In this document: one piece after another, positions 33,480 to 45,700 of the stretch | How the letters are laid out: the number at the start of each line of letters is the position of its first letter | Numbering within the stretch: the stretch's first letter is position 1 | NCBI GenBank assembly: GCA_028571685.1 | Contig: CM053146.1 | Span: forward strand, 27,501,431 to 27,565,430 | Length of the DNA stretch: 64,000 nt | Source: Heterohyrax brucei | Taxonomy: Eukaryota; Chordata; Mammalia; Hyracoidea; Procaviidae | Direction: 5' to 3' | Made by a program: the position numbers and the translations under genes | Notes under the pieces: model-generated | Seen by the model: only the letters and a program-made list of their open reading frames with translations | The model's database searches: none | What the model was told of the DNA's origin: nothing

Positions 33480-36400
33480 CTCAATGCTGCTTTTGCTGTG
33501 TCCCAAAGGTTTCCGTGTGTTTTCATTCTTGATACTGAGAATTTTTTAATTTCACATTTTATTTCGCTATCCAATAGTTTTTGTAGTAAATGTGTTATTT
33601 AGTTTTCATGTATTTATATTTTTGTTCTTTGTGTTACTGATTTTCAGTTTCACATTGTACCGTTAGAGAAGATACTTTGCATAATTCCACATATTTGCAT
33701 TATTTTGGTGTTTTCAAGTTTATTGAGGCTTGATTTATGATCTCAAATGTACTGTACGCTGGAAAATGTTCCATGTGTGTTGAAGAATATATATTTTTTC
33801 TCTGTCTGGTGGTATGTTCCACACACATCTGTGATGTCCACTTGGTTAACAGAGTTAATAGAGTTGCTGGAATGTTTTGCATCTTTGGTATCAATTCTTT
33901 CTGTACAAATCCCTTGTATCTTTTGTATCAGTTCTTTCTGGTTGTTTTGTCCATTGTCAAAAGTGGTGTATTAAAATCTACTACTACTAAAGATCTGTCT
34001 AGTTCTCTCTTCAATTCTGTTAAACTTTTTTTCTTTTCATAAATTTTGGAGCTCTGGCCTTCAGTGCACAGACATTTATAATTCTTATTCTTCTTGCTGA
34101 ATTGACGCTTTAATCATTATATAGTACCCTTCTTTGTCTTTTATAATGGTTTTTCACATACAGTCTAATTTGTCAGACATTAATATTGATCCTCCTACTC
34201 TCTTCCGGTTAGTATTTGCATGTCATATTTTTTTCCATTCTTTAATTTTTTATCTGTTTATATCCTAGTGTCTAAGGTACGTCTTTTGTAGACAGCATAT
34301 TGATGATCATGTTTTTTAATCCACTCTGCCACTCTCTGTCTCTCCCTGGTACATTTAATGCATTTACATTCAGTGTAGCTATAGGTATGGATTTACTGCT
34401 GCCATTTATACATATTTATGTACATGTATGTTTATGTATATGTATGTAAGTATATATAGGTAGTGTTCAAGATTTTGTTCTTTATTCTCTGTGATAAACT
34501 TTTTGTGTATAAATTTTCTTTGTTGTTTTTGTGTTTGCTAAGTCTTTTTCATATTTCTTTGTTTTAGTGTACAGATTTATTACTTTTCATTGTGGTGAAC
34601 CTGAAATTTATATTTATCATCCTAAATTTAAAACAGTCTATCCTGAGATCTCTTCTCCACACAGAAGTTCTATTAATATAGCATTCATTCCCCCTTTTGT
34701 TTTGAAGTTGTCATCAATTACTTCCTTATATCTTTGATTCTCTTTAATCAAGTTTGTAGCTATCTTTTACTTCTTTGAAGTCTTTGCCTGGCCTTGTACT
34801 GAGTGTTGACCCCAAAGCCAAATGTGTCTTTATCTCAGATTGTAGTCTGAAGTCACTGGTTTTCTACCCAAAGGATTCCCTTTAATATTTCTTACAGGGA
34901 TGGTCTGTTGGTTACAAATTCTTTTAGTTTTGTCTTATCTGGGTATTTTCTAATTTTACTCACAGTCTTGAAAGACAGTTCTGCTGGTTATACAATTCTT
35001 GGTTGTAAGTTCTTTGTTGTCGGGGCTTTGTATATGACATCCCATTGCCTTCTTGTGTGCATGGTTTCTAACAAAGAAATCAGCCCTTAGTATTACGGAG
35101 GCCTCTTTGTAGGTGATATTATGCTGCTCTCCAAATTTTTCTTTTTCTTTATTTCTAGAAAATATAATTATAAATCTTGGTGAATTTCTTTTGTATTCTA
35201 TCCTGCATAGAGTTCTTTTAATTTCTTAGATGGAAGTCTTCTTGTTTTTCATGTTATTTGGAACTTTTTCTATCCTGATCTTCAAATATTCTCTGTACTA
35301 TTCTGTCTTTCTTCCCCTTCTAGAACTCCTAATAAGTGTATGTTAGCTTAGCCTGCCTATTGCCATTGAGTCAGGTCTGACTCATAGAAACCTTAGAGGT
35401 CAGATTAGAACTGTCCCATAGATTTTCCAAGGAGTGCCTGGCAGATTTGAGCTGCTGATCTTCAGTTACCAGGCATAGCACTTAACCCACTATACCACCA
35501 GTGTTTCCATGCGTATATTAGTCCTCTTCATTTTGGCCCACATAATCCTCACACTTCCTTCATTTTCCTTCAGCCCCCCCCCTTTTTTTTTTTTTTTGGT
35601 TGTTCCTCAAACAAGTAATATAAAGGGATTTTTTCCCTCTATTTCATTGATTCTTTCTTCCATTCATTAGATTCTACTTTTATATCCTTCCAATGATTTA
35701 TTTATTTCTAACATTTCATTATGAATCTTCTGAATTTCTGGTTGTTGCTTTTGTATTTGTCTTTTTATTCTAATATTGTTTTCCTTGATTCTTCTAGACT
35801 TTTTCTGAGTTTTCCTTGATCTCTTTGAGGAACCTAACTATTAATCTGTTTAACTCCTTGTCTGGTAGATCTATTATCAGTCCTTCCTTTATTTCCATCT
35901 CTTATTCTTCTCACTTACCTAAGCTACTGTACCTTGTTTCTTTCTATGATTTGTAATTCAGTGTTGTCTTTGATGAATTAAGGTTTGGTTGTATTTGATT
36001 ATATACGTCTTTATTGATTTTACGTTAATTTTACTTTTATATATTGTTTAGCTGTATCTGGAACTTAGCTTCTTCCTCTCCTTTTTATACGGTTTAGCTT
36101 TCTTTGTATTGTGTGCACTGATTTTTGTTTGTTTGTCTTTGGTTTTGGTAGTATTGGGCTATGCATGGCTGAATCCACTGTTTAGTCCAAGTATGGCCTT
36201 TGGTTTGTTGGTTGGCTAAGTGTGCTTTCTTCTCACTGGTGGGTATGATGGGTCACATGCACATTCTGTTATGTCATTAAGTGAGTATGATTTTCCATAG
36301 AAAGTTGCTTGGTGGTATACAAACACATCCTTTTCCTAACATGAGTTACTGAGTGTCAGGTGGTTAAGATTCTTTCATGGCATTGAGGAATAATGTATTA

Positions 36401-37760
36401 CCTCTATTTTTCCATGAGTTGTTGGTGCCACTCCTGAAGCACAGGAAAGGGCACAGGGTGGGGTGAAGATGATAGGGTGCAGAGACCATTTAGCCAGGGA
36501 GGTGTCACCAGGGGAGGGTATAGAGCTCCACTAAGGTCATGGGGGCAGCTGAGAAGGCCGTGGAATCTCATTCAGCTGGAAGGTTGTGTCAAAATAGCAG
36601 GACACAGAGTTCTGCTTAGCCAGTGTTGGAAGTACAAGGAATGGAGTCTCAGCCAAGGAGGAATACTGGTTGGGCATCACACAAAGTCCTGCTCAACTGG
36701 AAGGAATCTATTGATGGGAGGGGGAAGAAACAGAGGACTTCACATCTGGGATGTGCTGTGGGGTGATGTGAATCCTTCCTGGACTTGCACCTATGGAAGA
36801 CTGGTGGGCGTAGCCACACTTGGGTGTGAAAGTGTGAGCTATCTGCATGTCAGAGAGACATGGTGGGTATGTCCGGGCTTGCCTGTTTCAGCTTGAGCCT
36901 CCTCCACCTGAGAAGGGTTATTAGGTATGGCTGAGCATGGATACATCAGTTAGAACCTCCTATGTCTGAGAAAACGGTGGCAGGCGTGGTTGTGCTGGCA
37001 CACCTTGGCTCAGTTGGACTGTGCCTCAGTTGGCCTGTGGCACACACTAATGTAGATGGAGCTACATCAGGGAAGACAGTAAAGGGGAGCCTACATGGAC
37101 AAAAGGGGATGAATGACTTCATGGGATTGGTTCTAGCATAAGCGCATGTAGTCGTCACTCTAAGGGTTAACTCCTCTCTGGGCTTCTCCCGTAACAATAG
37201 CCAGGTGCCTCCATAAACAAATGATCCTTGTGATAATCCCTAGCTCGCTCCCTTCTTCCACTCACCAGGGGCTAAGGCTCTCACTCATCTCTTTGTTTCT
37301 CCTTTCACTGCCCCTCAAATGTGTAATCCCTGTCTATACTTTCTTTAAAGCTCTGATGACTCATTTTGTCACACTTGCTCCGGAGGCACGTATCAGAAAT
37401 TCCTTAGTGTCAACTCTTTATCATTACTGCTCTTCTTTCCTCTGGGATGTCCTGTCCCTGTCCATGTCCTGCCCACCCTGTTATTTCTTTCTGCAGTTGT
37501 GTGCAGAGAATCTCTGTCACCAGCTTGTGTTCTCTCTGCTGTTTCTTTCATGGGTTTTTCACTCCAGGTTCTTACTCAGTGCTGTCCCAAAATGTCCATG
37601 CAGCTCTGAGCCAGCAGGCAAGGTGCAGTTGACCTGTGGCTACTGTTTTCCTTTCCTGTCTCTCCTTCTAACTGATGCTCAGTTTGTTTGTTCAACTCTC
37701 TCTTTGATGATCTGAGATTCAAGGACTTTTTCTTGTGTCTGTAGTACTAAGTTTCCTTGG
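33480..37760 (-). mobile_element. L1 5' portion, antisense (5' UTR, ORF1 region, ORF2 endonuclease)
   Basis: On the minus strand 33,700-34,400 reads through the L1 endonuclease (for example WTSQMCVEHTTRQRKNIYSSTHMEHFPA, the usual 'DIYRTFHP...YTFFSSAHGTFS' block). Upstream is the start of ORF2, with tcaccactcttgtctacaaaagacg-type sequence near 34,290. Above that (34.4-36.2 kb) lies the pyrimidine-rich upstream/ORF1 region known from older L1M elements, then a GC-richer 5' UTR-like stretch at 36.4-37.7 kb. An AfroSINE is inserted at 35,347-35,514. The RT half is absent. Frames are broken. The 5' boundary is approximate. Confidence 0.65.
35347..35514 (-). repeat. AfroSINE in L1, antisense
   Basis: gcctgcctattgccattgagtcaggtctgactcatag through cataccaccagtgtttcc-type head. 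Nearly full length. Confidence 0.92.
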
Positions 37761-38536
37761 TTTTAGCACTAAGTTTACTTAGAGCTGAGAGAAACACTGC
37801 ATAAGTTCTAGAGCCAGATCCTTGCCCTTTCTCATTACTGCCACCACATAAGTTAGCCAGGGCTAGATCCCTTGAGAATAATGGACCACATGGTAGAAGG
37901 CTTAGCTGTATCAAGAGGTTACACCTTCCATTTATGTTATCTGAGACAGCACAACAGGGGACAGAAACAAGCTTCCTCAGTTGAGCCTGGTCCAGATAAT
38001 TGACCTACATACTGGTTAACAACTGAATAAATGCTGTTTTCATCATTAAATTATGAGATTTCTTTTTGTAGCAAAGTCTAACTAATAATTGACTAAATAT
38101 GCCATACTATTACTGTCATATGAAATGATGTTATGGTATCTTCAGGTGCAGCATCATGTAAACAAGATTTGCATTCAAAATTTCCAATTTTCTTTCAATT
38201 CTTCTAGTAGCCCAAGAGAAGAGTCCAGTTTGGGTGACAGGATTTCTAAAATGCCTAACTCATGTTGTTTCCCATTATTTACAAAGCTATTGCATCTCTT
38301 GTGCTGGAACTTAATTAAAATGTTTAGTTTTCGTTATTATTCTCACAAGTATCTCTACTAATCACAAATGGGAGTGGCTTTCCCTTTATACTAATGATAA
38401 AGCTTTATTTGAAAGAATTAAATGAAATTGAGTCAGTTCAATATGAAAATAGGCAGAAAATACTACAAGAAGTATTACCACAGGATCAGGATGGTACATG
38501 AATTACAGGAATTTGGGAAGCACTGATTTAGGAAAT
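37761..38536. other. Unassigned DNA
   Basis: No gene recognised. Confidence 0.5.
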
Positions 38537-39035
38537 TGTCTTAGGTATGTCTAGAGAAACACAAAGATATATAGCTAGATCGCTAGAGAGATATGGAGAT
38601 ATGAGAGAATGAGGTCATGATACAGATGAAGACAGATATTTAAAGGAATTGTCTCCTGACACTGTTCACCCTGACAAAATCATAGGTCAGATGACATCCT
38701 AGAGATTCCATTAGTCTTGTGTTTCCAAATTTATAATCCAGGTAATAGGAAAGTGATTCCTGAAGCTTTGTGACCCAATATCCATAGATTAGATGATAGG
38801 AAAATTGAAGGAGCTCTGGCAAGACCTCTACTTGCAGTCTGGAGCTAGAATAGTCCCTAGGGAAAATTTTTTTTGCTGTTAGAGCCTTCGAAAGATTGGA
38901 ACAAGTCCACCCACATTATGGAGGGCAATCTGTTTTAGTTAAAGCCAATTTAGTTAAAGCATCTACACTAGTGTTTGATCAAACAGCTGGATACCATAGC
39001 CTAGGCAAGGTGCTAAACACAATTTAACCATAACA
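38537..39035 (+). mobile_element. Old ERVL-class solo LTR
   Basis: It starts tgtcttaggtatgtctagagaaacac and includes ccacccacattatggagggcaatctg, a conserved block of a common old mammalian ERVL-class LTR. It ends tttaaccataaca. Imperfect flanking GAAAT/GAAAC fits a decayed 5-bp target duplication. A fossil. Confidence 0.7.
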
Positions 39036-40197
39036 GAAACCTAGTGTGGCTATGGCAGAGATTGATGGTGGAACAGAATACAGTTATTCAATATATATCC
39101 CATACTTTCACCTCATAGACAAGACTTATGAAAAAAAAAAAAAAGAAAGGAAGAAAAGAATGGCAATGCAACTCTAACTATAATCTACTTTTCTTCTGTG
39201 GAAACTCTCCTCAGAAGCAGGAATACAAGAAGCATTTTCTAATGCCCACGGCTCTTCACTTTTCACCTACCCTTAATGCCCATGCTGCAGAGCCTATAGC
39301 AAAATTAGGCCAGATGTTGCCATGTTCATCATCATGCAGCATAAATACACAAAATGTGACAAAGATAGCTACCAATTCTGTTACTTTTTTCCTATCAGGA
39401 CATGGTGTTTCTGTCTCTTCCCATTAGATGTGGGTAGCCTCTATGCCTACTGCAACCAACAAAAGATGACTGAAGTGATGCTGTACTGGCTTCTGCATCC
39501 AGATCTGAAGAGATTACACCTTCATGCATCCTAGAATACTTTCTGGGAGCTCTGTACTACCGTGTCAGATATCTAGCTATCCAGAGGTGACCACGTTATG
39601 GAGAACCTGAGTGCTGTCTGTTCCACATTGCCAGCTAAATCCACCCTTATAGCCATCTACTGAACATCTGCATTAAAAATACTTCTAGCAAATGGAACAT
39701 TAGACAAAATGACCTTGAGATGGCAAGTGCCGGATATGGGACGCTGGAGCAGTTACAGGGACATAAGTGAGGAGAAGCATAAGGACACTTTGTGTCAGAG
39801 AGATAAGTAATACAACCCTAACATCACTGTGTCATTGAGTAGATAAAAGAAATATTGTCGGGCAGGTCTGATCTACAGCAAGTTCTCAATAAAAAATTAT
39901 TATAATGATATTACCAATTAAAGTTAGTTTTTTTTTGTTTTGAAAATAAAGTGATTCACTCAAAAAATAAGTGGGTTCAGGTAAACAAAAGTTCTGTAAC
40001 AGTGACAACTGACAGCAAAAGTTCTTGACAGTGACAAGTAGACATGTATGGCACCTCCATCTCCACCAGAGAATTTGTTATTAACTTACCAGCTTATTTC
40101 TGACAAGGTACCAACATTTCTCATAAAGGGGGATGTTTTCTATTCCATGAAATAAGGGCAAAGATACTTAAAATATATATGGTATGTGGGTGGAGAT
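39036..40197. other. Unassigned DNA with an A-run
   Basis: An A-rich run at 39,128-39,160 precedes moderately GC-rich sequence to about 39,820 that looks like an old repeat I cannot name. The 99-codon frame at 39,128-39,427 begins in the A-run (Lys-rich start) and is not credible as a gene. Confidence 0.45.
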
Positions 40198-40732
40198 TGT
40201 CCTAGATTGAATTGTGTCTCTCTATAATGTGTGACAACTAGGCTAGGCCACAACTTGGCTAAACCCTGGTTCTCAGTATTCTGTGGTTGTCTACCAGTTG
40301 GTGATCTGATGTGATTATCCTTTGTATTGTACATCCTAACTTCCATAATGCTAATGAGGCAAGGTTACAGGCACTTATGTTAATGAGTTAGAATGCAATC
40401 ACAGGATTAGGTTGTATTTTCAGTCTAACTCATTGGAGATATTAAAAAGAAAATCCATCAGAAAGGAGAGGGAACTTACCACCAAGCAAAAGGGGCTAAG
40501 AGCAGAGCAAATTCTTTGGACTAGGGTCCCAGTGCTGGCGAGCTCCTAGACTAGGGAGAAATGGATGACAAGGACCCTCTTCCAGAACCAACAGAAAGAG
40601 AAAGCCTTTCCCTAGTGCTGGTACACTGAATTGGGACTTCTGTCTTACTAAACTGGGAGAGAATAAATTTATGTTTGTTAAAGTCATATATCTGTGGCAT
40701 TTCTGTTATACTGGCATTGGATAACTAAGATA
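40198..40732 (+). mobile_element. MaLR (MLT1-like) solo LTR
   Basis: tgtcctagattgaattgtgtctctc is the MLT1-style start. AATAAA lies at 40,663-40,668 (gagaataaatttatg). The end gcattggataactaaga matches the LTR at 15,032-15,430 at both termini. Flanks gagat/gagac fit a decayed 5-bp target duplication. Confidence 0.75.
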
Positions 40733-41299
40733 GAGACAGAAAGAGAGAACAAGGGGGTAAAAGCTTAAAACTGGCTGATTCTGGGGCAACAGTCTATGAA
40801 AGTCCACTGCACCATTCTTTTTTTTTTTTTAATTATATCAAGTCAATTTGAAATAGTTTCCAAATAAACATTTTTAAAAGAAAAAACAAAACCGAGAGAG
40901 GGAGACAAATTCTTAAGTCTTGCATTGGATGCAGTCTTGGTCATATCCAGCAGCAATCTGAGCAGGTAGAAACAGAGACTTTGGCATTCACTGTGCTGTA
41001 CTGAGCTGGAATCATATTAGGACTACAGAGGCACTCAGGAGGGCTGGACAACGCTAAAAGAGATTCAGTTCTGGTTTTTTTTTTCCTAGAATTTCTTTAT
41101 AATGTGTGATGTTTTAAAAAATGTCTGGCTAGAAGAGGTATGACACAAAGTATGCATCAATAAATGTTTTTTTCCCAAACTAGTATGCATAATGAATAGC
41201 TTTATGGAACATTTGCTTTTTGGAGTTAGTTGCCATTAACTGTTGAGATACTCTCAATGGGTGGTTGACAAAAATATTACATCAAAATGAGAAAATGAG

Positions 41300-41525
41300 G
41301 CAGGGCCATATACAGTGGCAAGTGTATTGCCTCTGGAACAATACTGCTGTGGCTCCAGTCCTATGCCACTTTCCAGTGTTATGGTGCTGGGTCAGCTATT
41401 CTGCCCCTATTTTTCTCCTATAAAAATAAGAGACAAAAATGGAGTGCTCTGTGACATTAAAAACTTAGCATTTGTAAAACGCTTAAAACAATGTCTGGTA
41501 TGAAATAAATACTGTGTGAATGTTT
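41300..41525 (+). repeat. MIR SINE
   Basis: Good block order: tattgcctctggaac...ctgtggctccagtcctatgccactt, tataaaaataag, and the 3' block gtaaaacgcttaaaacaatgtctggtatgaaataaatactg (usual 'gtaaagcgcttagaacagtgcctggcacatagta'). Confidence 0.8.
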
Positions 41526-42734
41526 GTTCCAAAAATAAACATCACCTGGTTGCTGGGGGACAGTGAATGAGTCTAGACTCTGTAGAGACTTCTGAGTTCC
41601 ATTTAAGCCATAATGAATCCAAATCTCTTGGGTCTGTAGCATTTTAATAAGTTCTTCAGATAATTCTTAAAGACATTAAAGTTTGAAAGCTACTACTTTA
41701 GTTATTAGGACCTGTGATGATCTTATTCTTCAGAGGCAACTAATGTAGTAAAATCCAACATTATTTTGTATGTCACTACCATAGATCTGTAAAATCCACA
41801 AATCCTTATGGGAAATTCCCCCAAATCAAATTAAATGAACCAATAAAATGTGCTTCTGGAGTGATTAGCATTCCAAATCATGGTTCTCAGTATGCAGGCT
41901 TCCCGGAACTGTTTTATTCAGGTGGCTTTTCTACCTGGATCAGTTTCTCCAAGATAAACTCATATCTTTGCTCATCTGAGGACTGGATATAAACAGTGCT
42001 GGGAGGAGTTTGAGACAAAGCCTTTTTCCCTAAATTACTCAGGTGCATAGCCTGTGCTTCATAACAAAGAAACTGTAATGAGGAAATATAGCTTAAAGTT
42101 TTAGGAGGAAATGCCAATTTTGCACAACAATTTTAGCAATGATTTTCTTTTCTCAGAAGTGAATTTAGCATTGCTGAAGAAAAATTGCTATTATTCACAT
42201 TTATTTTGTCAATAGAGGCAACATCAACTGTGACACCATTTGCGTGCTTGCACAAACTGTGCGCGCACACACACACAAATGCCAAAAATGAAAAAAAAAA
42301 AAAGACCAGACTTTGGGAGTACGTTTTCATGTCAAAAGTGATAAAGCTGTCCTCAGAGGGCAAGGTGTCTGCTTTGGTGGCTGTGAAACAAAAAGGGAGG
42401 CGCTGTCAACTTTGTCTCTGAGAAGCAGTGACTCTGTGCCCTCCAGACTTCAAAGGAACCTTTGAAGGAGCATTTCTACAAGGAGCATTCATTTTTAAAA
42501 AGATCAAGTTCATAACTGTTATAATACAAAAAACAAAAACAAAAGCCAAAAAAAGCCACATTCTTTTATCTATGGACCTGGTATTGTAAATAACAAGTGC
42601 AGACATTTTAAAGTTGACTTTAAATTTTACTGGATGTTCACATGATTTCACTGAAATCCACAAATGCACAAATGCTTATTATGAAACAAACAAACAACAA
42701 CAACAACAAAAACAGTTGCTGTCACATTGAAAAA
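41526..42734. other. Unassigned DNA with short simple repeats
   Basis: Contains a short CA tract near 42,264-42,280, an A-run at 42,290-42,304 and a (CAA)n/(CAAA)n tract at 42,684-42,713. No gene recognised. Confidence 0.5.
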
Positions 42735-45700
42735 TGAGACAGATTGCTTCACAATAATAGTTGGAGACTTCCACTATCACTTTCAGTAACGGACAGATCA
42801 TCCAGAAAAAAAAGCTCAGTAAAGATATAGAAGATTTTATTGAGACAATTAAATAACTAGACTTCATTGATACATACAGAACATTTTACCCATCAACATA
42901 TAAGTACACCTTCTTCTGCAATGCACATGGAACATTTTACAGAGCAGGCCATGTGTTAGGGCACAAAGTAAGTCTCAAAAAAAATCCAAACCACTGAATT
43001 ATTGCAAAGCATCTTCTGAGATCATAAGAAGCCATAAATGTTGAAATCAAAAGCAGAAAAAACATAGGTAGAAATCTGAACTCACAGAAATTGAACAATA
43101 TCTTGCTCAAAAAGCCATAGATTACAGAAGAAATCAGGGACAAAATAAATAAATTTATGGAAACAAAAGAGAATGAAAAGGCATCTTATCAGAACCTGTG
43201 GGATACAGCAAAGCAATGCTCAGAAGTCAGTTTGTCTCTATAAATGCACACATCCATATTGAAGAAAGGATCCAAACCAAAGAAGTAATCTTACAGCTTG
43301 AACAAATAGAAAGAGAGCAAGAGCGGAACTTCTCAGTCACCAGAAGAAAACAGAAAATAAAGATTAGTGCAGAACTAAAAGAATTAGAGAATAAAAGAAC
43401 AACTGAAAAACTAATTAAAACAAAAGCTGGTTCTTTGAAAAGATCAACAAAGTTGATAGGCCATTAGCTAAACTTACAAAAGAAAAACAGGAGAGGAAAC
43501 AAATACCCTGAATAAGAAATGAGATGGGATATGTCACAAATGACCTAAGTGAAATCAAAAACATCATAATACTACAAAAGACTGTACTCTAACAGATTGG
43601 AAAACCTAGAGGAAATGTACAGATTTCTAGATTCATATTACCTACCAAAATTATCACAAGGAGAAGTAGAATAACTTAATAAACACATCACAAATGAAGA
43701 GATTGAAAAAGCCATCAAAAAACTACCAATCAAAAAAAGTCTTGGCCCAGATGGCTTCACTGAAGAATTCCACCAAATTTTTACAGAGGAGTTTACAGCA
43801 ATACTACTGAGACTATTTCACAGCCTAGAAAGGGATGGAATACTCACAAATTCATTCTGTGAAGCCAGCATAACCCTGATACCAAAGCCAGGGAAAGATC
43901 TCTCAAAAAAAGACACTCACAGACCAATATCACTCATATACCTAGATGCAAAAAACTTCAACAAAATTCTAGCCAATAGAATTCAGCAACCCAGCAAAAA
44001 AAATAATTTATCATGACCAAGTTGGATTCATACCAGGGATACAAGACTGATTCACCATTAGAAAAACAATTCATGTGATCAACCACATAAATAGCACAAA
44101 GGTTAAGAATCACCCGATTTTGTCAATTGATGCAGAAAAGGCATTTGACAAAAGTCCAATGCCCCCTCATGCTAAAATCTCACAGTAAATAGGAATAGAA
44201 GGCAAATTCATCAGCATGATAAGGGGCATCTACACGAGCCAACTGCCTAGATCATCCTGAATGGAGAGAAACTGAAAGACTTCACCTTGAGAACGGGAAC
44301 TAGACAAGGATGCCCACTCTCACCGTTTCTATTCAACATTGTGCTAGAAGTTCTAGCCAGAGCAATTAGACAAGACAAAGAGCATCTGCATCAGCAAAGA
44401 AGTACAAATCTCCCCATTGGTCAATGACATGATTGCATACACAGAGAAACCTAAAGAATCTATGAGTAAACTGCTCAAACTAGTGGAAGAGTTGAGCAAA
44501 GTGTCAGGATACAAGACAAACTTTAGTAAATCAGTGGGATTTCTTTATACTAACAAAGAAATCATCAAAGAAGAAATCACCTAATACGATTTACTATAGC
44601 CCTAAGAAGGTAAAATACCTAGGAATAAATCTAACTAGAGAAATAAAGAGACCTCTACAGAGAGAACCAGAAGACTTTATTGCAAGAAATCAAAAGAGAC
44701 TTACTTAAATGGAGAAACCTAGCCTGCTCATGGATAGGAAAACTTAACATTGTGAAAATGTGTATAAGAATCGAATAGTTTAAGTTTTCAATGCTGTGGA
44801 GAGACTGGACCTCTGCTACACAGCTGGTAGGACTGCAAAGTGGTACAACCTCTTTGGAAAGCAATTCAGTGCTTCCTTAAAAAGCTGATAACAGATATAC
44901 CATTTGATCCAGTAATCTCACTGCTCAGAATATATCACACAGAAACAAAAGCTGTCACACAAACTGATATACGCACATAAATGTTTATTGCAGCAGAGTC
45001 CACAACAAAAAAGAGATGGAATCAACCCAGATGCCTATCAACAAAAAAATGGATAAACAAACTATGGTACACAAACTCAATGGAAAACTATACAATGATA
45101 AAGAGCAATGATAACTTTAGGAGGCGTCTCATAACCTGGTTTCAACTGAAAGGAATTATGCTGAGTGAAATCAGTCAGCAGTAAAAGGTCAGATATTGTA
45201 TGAGATCCCTATTTTAAGGACTTAAATAGAAGAAAACACTCCCTGATGGCTACAAGTGTGGTGAGGGAGGGAGAGGGTAAGTCATTGTTTTAGTCAGCTA
45301 GGGCTGCTGTAGCAGAAATACCACAGAGTGGATGGCTTTAACAAAAGAAGGTTTATTCTTCCACAGTCTGGTAGGCTGCAAGTCCATATTCGAGGTGTCC
45401 ACTCCAGAGGAAGGCTTTCCCCCTTGTCGGCTCTGGAGTAAAGTCTGGTATTGCATCAGTCTTTGTCCAGGGAGCACCTTGGCGCAGGAACCTCAGGTCT
45501 GAAGGACACTCTCTTCTCCTCCTGCTGCTTGCTTGATGGTGTGAGGTTTCCAATACTCTGCCTGCTTCCCTTTCCTTTAATCTCTTGCAGGATGAAAGGA
45601 TTAAGGGTGGGACAAGCCATAATTCAGGGAAACTCCCTTTACAGTGGAGGAGGGAGGTGATCTTATAAAGGAATTTACAGTCCCACCCTAATCCTTTAAC

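Noticed and set aside
36477-36896. 139-codon plus-strand open frame
   Set aside because: Also antisense within the L1 5' region. The Gly/Arg/Trp-rich composition reflects GC-rich DNA.
37221-37715. 164-codon plus-strand open frame
   Set aside because: It is antisense within the L1 5' UTR-like region, its pyrimidine-rich sequence yields a Leu/Ser/Phe-rich peptide, and it has no domain.
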